DNA from: Takakia lepidozioides
Taxonomy: Eukaryota; Streptophyta; Takakiopsida; Takakiales; Takakiaceae
Assembly (NCBI GenBank): GCA_030704615.1
Contig: CM060733.1
Location: forward strand, 72,790,001 to 72,854,000
Reading direction: 5' to 3'
Length of the DNA stretch: 64,000 bases
The notes below the pieces were generated by a model. That model was not told the DNA's origin and ran no database searches. It saw nothing but the letters and a program-made list of their open reading frames with translations. Shown piece after piece: positions 55,283 through 64,000 of this stretch (positions are counted from its first letter, which is position 1; every line of letters begins with the position of its first letter). The translations under genes were made by a program, and so were the position numbers.

Positions 55283-56703
55283 AGCTTAAGTCCTCCCCTG
55301 CATTTGTATGCCACCTATCATCCTTGCTTATTTCCTGATTCCAGCTGCCACTTGTTTCACATTTGCTTGGCCCTTCTGAAAAAATGTGACCTTCCCTCTG
55401 CTTCCCTTTGTTTTGTACTGTCTGTGTTTTCTCACCCATCTGGACCCTATTTCCATGCAGGTTTTGACCTCTCTCGCTGTTGTCATTAAACCCAGAAAAA
55501 GCCAAGTATTCTAACTCTCTCTTCTCTCCCTTGTCTCTCTTTTCTTTCCCTCTCAGTGCCACTGTACGTCTCTCTTTCTTTTGCTGTTTCAGTCAATGGC
55601 TGATCCATCCCCCACATGATCTCTCCTTGCTGCTCTGTTGACATAGATTCCCACTCTTCCCTTCTTGTCTTCCATTTGCTTCCCGTCTCATGTTGGTCTG
55701 TAACCTCACTTGGCTGTCTTTTTTTTGTATACAGGTTGGGGACTTTCTTGCTGTCATCACCTATCCTGCACAAAGATAAGTGCTCTAACCCTACCCTTTC
55801 TGTTTCATACATGTCTTTCCCTTTTTCACTCGCAGTAACAAGGGCAGTCATGCTTGCTATTTTAACCAACGGCTGATCTACACATGTCTCTGTAACTCTT
55901 GGTGTCACTGTTTGATCATTTCTTTGCACATGTGCAGATCTTACTCGCTGTCCGTTCTTATTGGTGCGCTGTTCCTTTGTCCATGGCCCTTCAGTTATAG
56001 TAGCCTCCAACGCTGAGTTCTCCAACCTTCTCTTGTCTTGCTTCTGGTCCTTTGTTCCAGCATTACTGTTACCAAGACTGACTGTCTCCTCATCTTCTGT
56101 CATGACCTTCTCCATCACCACTTCTTGCAATAATGACCCTTCCTTTGTGTGATATGCAGGTCTGGTCTGCTGTGTAATCTCTTCCCTTTGAAGGCTCCCA
56201 AGCCTGAATCTTTTCTCTCCACCATACAGGTCTTCTTCTCTCATTTCGCTCCACCTTTCCACTGTTTGCTCACCATTTTCTGATTGATGTCCCTTCTTGT
56301 GAACTGCAGGACCTGTTTGCTGCTCACTCTTCTCTCCGCTCATTCTCTTTTTTACATTGCTGTTCCTGCACTCTCCCTGCCCAACAGCCCTGGTGTACTC
56401 ATCCTCGCTGCTTGCCTTCAGCCTGAAAAAGGCTAAGTTTCCCATCTCTATTTCCTTGATACTGCTGCTACCTATCTCCATTTTGGTTGCCACCTTCATG
56501 CAACGCTGGTCTTCCCTTGGCTCCATCATGTCATCATACACTTTAGCTGTGCCTCCATGACTTGCCTCCTTCGCATACCTTTGTCCCGTCACTACTGACC
56601 ATGTCTCCCTTGGTGTAATGGGATAGAAAAGTGTGGTATTATGTGTCCCTCTTGCAAGATGCATGGACATTTCGAGTTGGAATGCGAAATCAAACAGGAG
56701 CAA
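55266..56703 (-). CDS. Repetitive charged protein, left arm
   Basis: 405 codons from 56703 to 55486, continued after a frame change to 55266 (EYLAFSGFNDNSERGQNLHG). It is rich in Lys, Glu, Thr and Gln with loosely repeated modules: GNLAFFRLKASSEDEY, EHLSLCRIGDDSKKVPNLYT, EYLAFSGFNDNSERGQNLHG. No known fold. It reads toward the acidic/integrase ORFs on the same strand, so all are probably one element. Its first 63 bp overlap the start of the right-arm ORF on the other strand. Confidence 0.6.
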
Positions 56704-59700
56704 CAGGGTGAATCAGTGACCTCTGCGAACTCTTATGGGGTAGATGATGAAGAAACAATAATAGCTGAGTTTGAAGAGTGGATTGCACAACATTCTACCA
56801 GAGAGGAGAAGGAAGATGATACTGTACAGGTCAAGGCGGAGACGATGAGAGATGGGGAGTGGTCACATGGTCCACTTGTTGCAATCAAACAAAGGGATGA
56901 TTCAGCTACACCACCTGCAACCCCAACAACACCAGCAGCAAAGAAGACCATGTCATTGCTGTTGCTTAACAAAAGACAAGCGGTGACATCCGAAGGAGTG
57001 CAAGTAAAGAAAGCAGAAGAAGATCACTTGGAAGGGATTCAAAATGAAGAACAACAGGAGACGCAAGCTGAAGTGGAAGTTGTGCAGCCACCTACTACTG
57101 GCGCCAAAAGAAAATGGGTGAGGTACAACTGGCACCCTGGCGTTGAGCAAGTTAGGTGTGAACTGCCAAGAATGAATGTACTTGAGTTTTTCTTTAAGGG
57201 TAGTGACAGCAAAAGGGATGGACTGCCACCAAGGAAGGCAAAACCAAGACAGCGAGAGGATACAGATGCCTTCTGGAGAGAAACTGTGAGGGAAAGAATA
57301 GAGAGCTCAGAAGGAAGGGAGGCGGTGAAGGTAGGCTTAGCTTATCTGAAAAGTGAGAAAGAAGGGACACTCCAAAGAAAACATTGTGGGGGAGTAGACA
57401 AACAGGAAGAGAAACCTGTAGTCACACCAACAAAGACACAGTCAGCAATGGGAGTACAGTTGGCTGCAAGAGGGAGTCATGAAAATGAGATTGGAGGGTG
57501 GAAGAAGATGATGAAGCCAAGTAAAGACCAAGATGACATAGAAGGAGCAACCACAATGAAGGGAGATGGCAGTGAGAACAACAAAATAGGGTTGGCGGAC
57601 TTAGATAGGTGGAGTGCCAAAGAAAACAAAGGCTTGAAGCAAGGGCAGTGTGGGAACTACAAAGTGCATGGAGAGATACCTGCAATTCGACAAAACAAAC
57701 GAGCATCAGCTACTTTGGAACAACAGTATGATGATAAAGAAGGCAATGAAGAGGCAGAAAGTGCTAGTAAGGTTGGGACTGGAACAAGGCATTATGGGCA
57801 GAAAAGGAGCAACGTAGAGTCGGGGGGCTTAGCTGATGGGATCCCCACAAGATCAGAGGCAGTAGATAGTTTGTGCAAGGAAGAGAGGGATTCTGAGAGT
57901 GAGTGCGTAGCTTTTTATAGGCTCAGTGAGGACAGCGAGAAAGGCTCGAAACTGCACACAATCGATGGACAGCAAAACAAAGGAAGGGATGAGCTGAAGG
58001 AAGACAACTTGTTTGTACTCTCAGAGAATCAAGACCACAGTGGTGAGAAAAACCTGCCACCTCTTACTCAAATACCTATTGTGGATGACAAGAAAACAAA
58101 GTCAGAAACAAAGGCATTTGTGAAGACAATGCCCGTGAGCAAGCCTATGGCATTATTGTTGAACAAGGTACATGGAATGACATCTGAAGGAACGCAAATG
58201 AGGGCGGCAGCAGAAGACGGTCACATAAAAGAAGTTCATGAGATGCAAGCTCAACATCTGGAGAAACCAGGTTTGATGACAACTAACTTGTTCCCTCTAA
58301 GGAGCAACAAAGTAAGGCTGAAGAAAGCAGGCTGGTATGTGGATTGCGAACTTTGGGAAAAAAAATTAAGTGACTTGGAAAAGAAGCTAAGAAAGATCAG
58401 CCAAGGAGTCAAACAAGTGGTGGACAAGCAAGAGAGGGTGGCTGATGTGACACATCCAATTGAGGGACATGTAGAAGGTGAGCACCCACCTGCTACTGGT
58501 GCCAAAAGAAAGCGGGCTGAGTTGGAATGGCACCAGGGAGGTAACTCAATCAGCCGATGGAAAGAAAGGTGCGAAACAGAAGATGATGAGACGAAGGTTC
58601 AGAATGAGGAACAACATCAGATGCCCGCTGAAAATCTGGCCAAGAGACCAGCAAAATTAAGGCATAAGGTTGAGCTACCACCAGTCCTTGGCAACAAAGG
58701 AAAACGGGTCAGATTTACATGGCAACCAGGAATTGATTCCATCAGCTCGTGGAAAGGTGGTACAGGTGTAACTGTGGATAAGGCAACAAAGGACGAGGTC
58801 TATTGTTGTCTACGGGTGTGGCCTCTTTGGCAATTCAAGAGCGAACAAGTTGGGATGTTCTTCAGGATGAAAGCTGACTTGAATCCACTGGCATGGAGCA
58901 GATTAGGAAATATCAAAGGTACTGGTCTGACTGCTGGATTCAGCTTCGAGATTATCAGGAATACCATGACACGTGACAGCCAAGCTGAGGACAGAAAGAG
59001 TGAAAGAAGACAAAAGAGAGAACGGAAAAGAATTATGTTTAAGCTACGGCCGAGAGTTAACACGATTGGACGACCTGCTGAGGTTGATCACAGCAAAGGG
59101 TATGGACTGACACCGAACATTTCAGACCAAAAACAGCGAATTGATGTGAGTTCTCTTGAGCAGATGAGAGATGAAATAAGGACAATGAAAAGGCTGAGTG
59201 ATGAGAGTACTAAAATAGGAAGGAAAGGCAGTGAGATTGTGAGTGAGGATGTAGCCTTTCTTGTGATGAGCAAAGGACAGCTGAGTGAGGGAAACCTGCA
59301 CCCTGAGGTAGCAAAACAGCAAACGAACCCTGCACATTCACCAAGAGAGATTCAGGTAGTGAAGAGTGCAGTAAAATCTGAGAGAGATCAGCCTGTAGTA
59401 AACAATGAGATGACAACCAACATTAAACGGAAGGGAAGTGAGCATGAGAGCGAGAGAGTTGAGCCAGAGTGCTTAGTTTTTTTTAAGCAAAATGAGGACA
59501 ACAAGGAGGATCAAGATCTGCATGCAAGGGAAGACCAGCAGAGTGAGAACATCAGCAGGTGTGAAGAAGACAAACAGCCGAGAAATGAGATGTTTGATGC
59601 TAAAATTTGGAAGTGGAATGATGAAGAGAGAGATGACTCATCAAAGATAGGCCTGCGGTGGATAGCTAGAATGGGAGAAATAGAAGATGATGGGCAGCCA

Positions 59701-59994
59701 AGTGATTGGAGGCTTACCAAGATCAATGGAAGATGGAGGAGGTCACAACAAGGAAGTAGGAGCAAAGGGTTGGAAACACCAGAACAGGAGAAGGAAGCTG
59801 GAGCTGAGGACCTGCACGTTGATGAAAAGAGGGAGCAGATGCCCACTGCACTCATGCCAAGAGAGTATCAGGAGGAGACACCTGCAATCACGACAGTGAA
59901 GGCAAAGTCAGCACTGGGAAGACAGCTGAATGCCAAGAAGGCAGATCAGGATGGAAGAAAGAACGATGAGGGAATGGAAAGAGAGTATGCGTGA
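56599..59994 (+). CDS. Large repetitive charged protein with N-terminal zinc knuckle, right arm
   Basis: 1117 codons from ATG 56641; the frame is open from 56599 with two extra Cys (CLPWCNGIEKCG). Near the start, C-PSC-KMHGH-FELEC is a CCHC knuckle. Three copies of a module follow: TGAKRKWVRYNWHPGVEQV near 155, TGAKRKRAELEWHQGGNSIS near 620, GNKGKRVRFTWQPGIDSISS near 685. Two LLLNK...TSEG modules and several [VL]AF... modules (ECVAFYRLSEDSEKGSKLHT, EDVAFLVMSKGQLSEGNLHP, ECLVFFKQNEDNKEDQDLHA) are spread through it. The end carries KIWKWNDEERDDSSKIGLRW, matching the left arm. No catalytic domain recognised; low-complexity composition but no stops for 3.4 kb. Confidence 0.65.
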   Translation, partial: PCLPWCNGIEKCGIMCPSCKMHGHFELECEIKQEQQGESVTSANSYGVDDEETIIAEFEEWIAQHSTREEKEDDTVQVKAETMRDGEWSHGPLVAIKQRDDSATPPATPTTPAAKKTMSLLLLNKRQAVTSEGVQVKKAEEDHLEGIQNEEQQETQAEVEVVQPPTTGAKRKWVRYNWHPGVEQVRCELPRMNVLEFFFKGSDSKRDGLPPRKAKPRQREDTDAFWRETVRERIESSEGREAVKVGLAYLKSEKEGTLQRKHCGGVDKQEEKPVVTPTKTQSAMGVQLAARGSHENEIGGWKKMMKPSKDQDDIEGATTMKGDGSENNKIGLADLDRWSAKENKGLKQGQCGNYKVHGEIPAIRQNKRASATLEQQYDDKEGNEEAESASKVGTGTRHYGQKRSNVESGGLADGIPTRSEAVDSLCKEERDSESECVAFYRLSEDSEKGSKLHTIDGQQNKGRDELKEDNLFVLSENQDHSGEKNLPPLTQIPIVDDKKTKSETKAFVKTMPVSKPMALLLNKVHGMTSEGTQMRAAAEDGHIKEVHEMQAQHLEKPGLMTTNLFPLRSNKVRLKKAGWYVDCELWEKKLSDLEKKLRKISQGVKQVVDKQERVADVTHPIEGHVEGEHPPATGAKRKRAELEWHQGGNSISRWKERCETEDDETKVQNEEQHQMPAENLAKRPAKLRHKVELPPVLGNKGKRVRFTWQPGIDSISSWKGGTGVTVDKATKDEVYCCLRVWPLWQFKSEQVGMFFRMKADLNPLAWSRLGNIKGTGLTAGFSFEIIRNTMTRDSQAEDRKSERRQKRERKRIMFKLRPRVNTIGRPAEVDHSKGYGLTPNISDQKQRIDVSSLEQMRDEIRTMKRLSDESTKIGRKGSEIVSEDVAFLVMSKGQLSEGNLHPEVAKQQTNPAHSPREIQVVKSAVKSERDQPVVNNEMTTNIKRKGSEHESERVEPECLVFFKQNEDNKEDQDLHAREDQQSENISRCEEDKQPRNEMFDAKIWKWNDEERDDSSKIGLRWIARMGEIEDDGQPSDWRLTKINGRWRRSQQGSRSKGLETPEQEKEAGAEDLHVDEKREQMPTALMPREYQEETPAITTVKAKSALGRQLNAKKADQDGRKNDEGMEREYA

Positions 59995-60280
59995 TGAAAT
60001 GGGCGGCATTGACAGACTGATGTCGCCGAATGCTGGTACCAATGTGGTGAGTGCAACAATGGAGCAAGGCATAGCAAAGGTTCGGCGGATCAGGGTGCTA
60101 CTGCGAGACAACGTGGATGTAAAAAGAAAGAAAAAACAGGTGGGAATTCACCAGTCCAAGGCGTATCTACACAACAATGATGCGACGAAACTAAAGAGGC
60201 AGCGAAGAAACTTTACCAACAGACATGCGAACAAAGGAGATCGCGGAAGAAGACAAGGTGGTTTCAAGCGGGCGAAGTAG
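59930..60280 (+). pseudogene. Basic protein fragment, right arm
   Basis: 116 codons in another frame overlapping the end of the large ORF, Arg/Lys-rich (KLKRQRRNFTNRHANKGDRG), resembling a nucleic-acid-binding tail. It lies where the left arm has knuckle and integrase core; the core is missing here. Confidence 0.35.
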
Positions 60281-60520
60281 AAGAAATGGGTACCAGATCA
60301 GGAAAGCAAGTGGCGGAGAGAGTCAAGACTGACAAGGAAACGATTTGGCACCTGGGGAGGAAGTGTCACACCAAACCAAATGGTCATGAAGCTTACATGT
60401 GAACGGCGGGCGCACCTAACACTACATTGCACACACTACAACGAGTCGGTAAAACACACAATCGGAAGATGGAGACAGAGAATAATTGCAATTCATGGAA
60501 AACCAAAAGACAACAGGTGA

Positions 60521-60898
60521 GTGGAGCCCACTGATGACCAGGCAGCAATGGAAAGGATGATGGAGGAAGAGATCATGCTAATTCATGAGCTTGAAAGCAA
60601 ATTGCGCGACAATGTAAGTTTAGCACAGAAAGCACAACAGAAAGCATACAAGCAACGACACAGATATGGGAAGGGACTTACAGAATTGCAGCCTGGCGAG
60701 CTCGTGATGATGATCCGATCAGGGCAGAAGCGAAAATTGGAATCGACTTGGGAGGGACCATACAAATTTCAAGCCAATGTTGACAAACACCAGGAAGGAA
60801 CAAGGAGTGAGGTAGATCGAGTTTGTGTATTACAGGACGGTGGTGGGAAACAATGGAGCAGATCACGACGTGATTTGAAGTTGCTGCAGGTGGAGTGA
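60521..60898 (+). pseudogene. Gypsy-type integrase C-terminal domain, right arm
   Basis: TDDQAAMERMMEEEIMLIHE, LRDNVSLAQKAQQKAYKQRH, LQPGELVMMIRSGQKRKLES and TWEGPYKFQANVDKH match the left-arm domain at 52998-53570 closely in order. The zinc domain and DDE core are absent upstream (60300-60520 holds no match), so this arm cannot encode an active integrase. Confidence 0.8.
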
Positions 60899-60929
60899 GC
60901 GTTGTCCGGAAGGCCAGACAGCTTAAAAT

Positions 60930-61260
60930 CGGAGGACTTACACCTGTAGGTCGAAAGGAGGTGATGAGGGAAACACGGGAGAACCCCAAGGGAATTGGGG
61001 TTTTTGTGCTTAAGGAACGATGGCAGGCGAGTTGGATGAAATCACAATTTATCATTGGAGTTAACAGGGTGAAATTGATAAATTTTCATCAACGGATGGA
61101 CGGTGGAAAAATTGGATAACAAGCAGGGATGAGATCACTAATTGGCATTAGTGGATGGATGACGAGCTAGCAGGATGACATGGCGATGAAAGCACCAACG
61201 AAAAAGTTGATTATTCATAACATGGGGATGATACTGCAGAAATAAGACAAAGGACTCAAC
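60930..61260 (+). repeat. Outer end of right arm of the inverted pair
   Basis: Matches the reverse complement of 52750-53090 (see there): CGGAGGACTTACACCTGTAG, GAGGGAAACACGGGAGAACC, GATGGATGACGAGC, AGCAGGATGACATGG. Confidence 0.7.
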
Positions 61261-62700
61261 GGCGATTTAGTGGGTAGAGTGGCCACAATAATATTAGCTA
61301 GGTGGCACTAAGATAAAGGGTGGATAGAAGGAGGTACACATCACCTTAAGATATATTTAGCAACAATCAGGCATGTGGCACAGAGGGGAATAATATCTGG
61401 TGGCCACTAAGTCTTCAAGCCTAAGGTTGCAGTCGATTGAGTTGTGGGGTCTAGTTATTAAATGATCACGTGGAGTGACGGCATAGATAAGACCAAGTTT
61501 ATGATCAGGTCAGGGATAAGACGAGTGGTTGTGCATAGTCATCCCTCTTAGATTTTTGGTACTAGTTAACGTTTCTTCTTGTAGTAAAGCATGGAGATTA
61601 TCATCATTCTAGAGTGAGCACTAGAATCAGCTTGGTGTGAAGTAGAATGTATCCATTAACATAGAGATGGTGTTATGATGGTTAGCTCAAGTGTTTTGTG
61701 AGGATTAACTCTCATGCATCGAAACATCTTATTTACATTTATACAAAGAGAGGCTGCAGGCTTAGCTAGCATGCACGATACGGTTATGTACTAAAAATAG
61801 TGAACTGATACCAGTATGTAGTAGAGTAGTTTTTTCATGCACTTCTCTGCAAAGCCAAGTTAGACATATGTGTTAATACTGTAGCAAAGCATGAACACAA
61901 GAGGGTAGGAAGTAAGCATCCCGGCAGGCCTCGTGCGATCGGAATGGTGCAAACATAGATATGAAAGCGAATGAAGTAACAAGCTCAAGGGCATTTGGTC
62001 ACCTTCCAGGGATGATAATAAAAGAAGACAAACAATGTGTCTAGACAAATCTCAATGACGAATCTCCGTTTGTGCTAGGTTTTCTCTTCCGCCGCAGCCT
62101 GGGATAAATGGTGTACTGACTGGATGGATTGTCATGGGTTGTAGGCCCCTTCTTTTTACTTATATTGGTGTCGGCAATCGTAATGTGTTGTGTACCTTCG
62201 TGCGAGGTGTCTCCCTGAGTGTCAGTGTTTGTGCTGTGCTCTTCTGGCACAGCACAAATAAATTTGATTTGGGGTTTCCTGTTTATTGGACTCCACGGGT
62301 CGTTGCCGTCTTTCCATAATTGATGGTTTAATATCCTGTGCAGGGTTTGTTTTTCATCCAAACACAATACGGCTTCTTGTGGCTTCTTGTCTTTGAAGAC
62401 AATTTTTCTAGTTGGTGTCTCTCAGTGTGGCTGACTGCAGAGTTCGGTGCAGACTTTCGCCGTGCATGTCATTCTTACAGAAGATTGTAAACCCCAAAAT
62501 CCGTTGCATACATCGCCCGCAGTCATTGGGACTGTGCTACCCTTATTCACCTCAGTTCGTTTGGGGTGGATCCCCTCTCGAGAATTACGGGCTATCAGTT
62601 CAAGGGACCCTTTGTGGATCGCAACTTTGGCTCAGTGTAGGAAAACATGTCCAGGAAGGGAGACAGACACGCTCGATTTCATTCCAATGCAGGTAGTCTT
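61261..62700. other. Mostly unassigned; possible upstream exon of transposase copy 3
   Basis: A 108-codon minus ORF at 62041-62367 (unrecognised). At 62520-62640 the plus strand reads FGVDPLSRITGYQFKGPFVD then RNFGSV and a stop; it may be an upstream exon of copy 3. Confidence 0.3.
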
Positions 62701-62718
62701 CACTGACTGCCACTGCAG

Positions 62719-64000
62719 ATGACGATGGGTTTGCAGTTATTCATGAGGATGAGCTGGTTACAGTGTTCCCTCTGGAATTGGGTTCTCTGCTTGTTCAAAA
62801 AGAGGTGTATGACGAGGATGGGAATTTGGATTCTGGACACTTGCAGAAACCATTGGTTGGCGAGTGTGGGAGGAAGTGGAGAGTCCTCCCAGGCACATAC
62901 CGGGTCCTTGGAAAAGAGAGAAGACAATCAGCAGGATAAGTAGTTACCCCTGGCACTGCAGCATCGGTCGTGCAGCAGAATGACACAGTTCATGTGAAAC
63001 AAAAGGTGAGCACATCCACTACATTCGTGACTCTTTCAGACTCGTCCTCGAAGGATGTTTCTGAGATTCCTCCGCCAATCCAGACTCCATTCTTGGATGA
63101 TGACGAATTGCAAGAGATAACGAGTGTCATTCCGAAATTGAAAGCCCTCGCAGGGGTGCCTGGGTGCAAGAGCGAGCTGCGTTTTGTTGATTGGGAGTTC
63201 CTTCGGATGCAACGGGTTCAATATGTGCCAACAGAGTTTGACGGGGACATTTTGTTTGAGCTCAACCTTCCCACGTCTTCCAGTGGACTTGCTGGGCTTC
63301 TGCAGGGCATGGACAAGAAACATGACGGACACCCTTGGTGCAGGACAAAAACATCGAACATCCACGACATTGGATTGAAATTTCGAAGGTCGGTTTGCGT
63401 TGGACATTGCAAGTGCGTGAATACTTCTTGCCCTCGCCTGAGAAACAGCTCTAAACCAAACGAAAGTGAGTGGGAAGGGGTGCCCCTGAATCCTTTCACA
63501 CCAGGGCTTACCCCTCCCAAAACCAATATTTTTGTGTGCAGGTTCTGCGAACTTGCCCCATCCTGTGTTTCTGTGTGTCACACTCGTATGTACCAGGTGG
63601 CACACCGGTGCAAGATAATGACTCGTGCCTGCATTCATATGGGTACACACGAGCATCATGTGTCGAAGGGAAGTTGCAGGGATAGTGTAGACATCGCTAG
63701 AAATTTTCTGAAGCAGGAGTTTCACAATGCCCCTTGTGCAACACCTTCTGCTATAGCGCTTGCAGCTAGCAAAGTATTCCTGGAAAAACACATACTGGGT
63801 GAAGAGGATGCGACACAACCAATGCTGGATGCAGATTCGCTTGATGTAGTGATGGACCATTTCTCCGTGTTGAGCTCTCTTAATATTCGAAACCAGGTGA
63901 ATGCACTCAGAATGGGCACAGGCAATACTAGATTCATTGACAACATTATGGACCTCAAACAGAGGAGTCGCTATGAATTCATTCAAAACAGTATCTTCCC
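62719..64000 (+). CDS. MULE-like transposase family, copy 3 (N-terminal part, runs off the edge)
   Basis: A CAG acceptor at 62718 opens a frame: IHEDELVTVFPLELGSLLVQ, GRKWRVLPGTYRVLGK, one TAA at 62937, then about 350 codons with no stop to the window end. It includes KHDGHPWCRTKTSNIHDIGL, CVGHCKCVNTSCPRL, IFVCRFCELAPSCVSVC (paired Cys, possible zinc site), MTRACIHMGTHEHHVSKGSC, LNIRNQVNALRMG and RSRYEFIQNSIFP. The order matches copies 1 and 2 (DEKYLCIRYHLKLGS; KHDSHPWC; LCIHIGVHYHKLARGNS; SPNVRNHIVSCKQ). The DDE part would lie to the right. It is the best preserved of the three; the single TAA may be a mutation or lie in an unrecognised intron. A 316-codon antisense ORF here is chance. Confidence 0.6.

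Noticed and set aside
63036-63986. 316-codon minus-strand ORF
   Set aside because: Antisense to the plus frame of transposase copy 3, which has homology to copies 1 and 2; the minus frame matches nothing.

Overview
The window is eukaryotic nuclear DNA from a streptophyte (land plant or charophyte alga). It holds a spliced CWC15 splicing-factor gene and a spliced CRWN/NMCP gene, the plant analogue of lamins. Introns use GT-AG borders and are mostly 200-550 bp. Fragments of PLS/DYW-type pentatricopeptide repeat (PPR) genes point to a seedless land plant; a retrotransposon carrying a DNA methyltransferase points to a charophyte or relative. I cannot settle the species. Most of the window is repeats and decayed mobile elements, so the genome is probably large.

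Layout. 1-4.7 kb: minus-strand Ty3/Gypsy element (gag, protease, start of reverse transcriptase, plus an extra ORF before gag). 4.7-9.1 kb: minisatellite, foldback repeats and a 96-bp hairpin satellite. 9.1-10.4 kb and 13.9-16.5 kb: two decayed copies of a large MULE-like transposase family, with a third running off the right edge at 62.7-64.0 kb. 11-14.4 kb: PPR, LINE and F-box-like fragments. 17.5-20.2 kb: a second 96-bp satellite array between two unfamiliar genes, one with a ParB-like DGNHR motif. 20.8-23.4 kb: CWC15. 23.7-31.7 kb: LINE debris, an ankyrin (TIP1-like) fragment, hairpin repeats and a PLAC8-type gene fragment. 32.4-37 kb: a defective Ty3/Gypsy element with part of a cytosine-5 DNA methyltransferase and an integrase ending in a PHD finger. 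38.7-42.3 kb: DYW fragment, SINE-like piece, LINE with RNase H. 43.9-51.0 kb: CRWN gene. 52.7-61.3 kb: two diverged copies of an integrase-bearing element, head to head, with long repetitive charged proteins and no reverse transcriptase.

The intact host genes are few: CWC15 works in the spliceosome and CRWN in the nuclear lamina-like layer. The strongest novel signals are the methyltransferase/PHD retroelement, the inverted integrase pair, and the hairpin satellites, whose stems appear to covary between copies.
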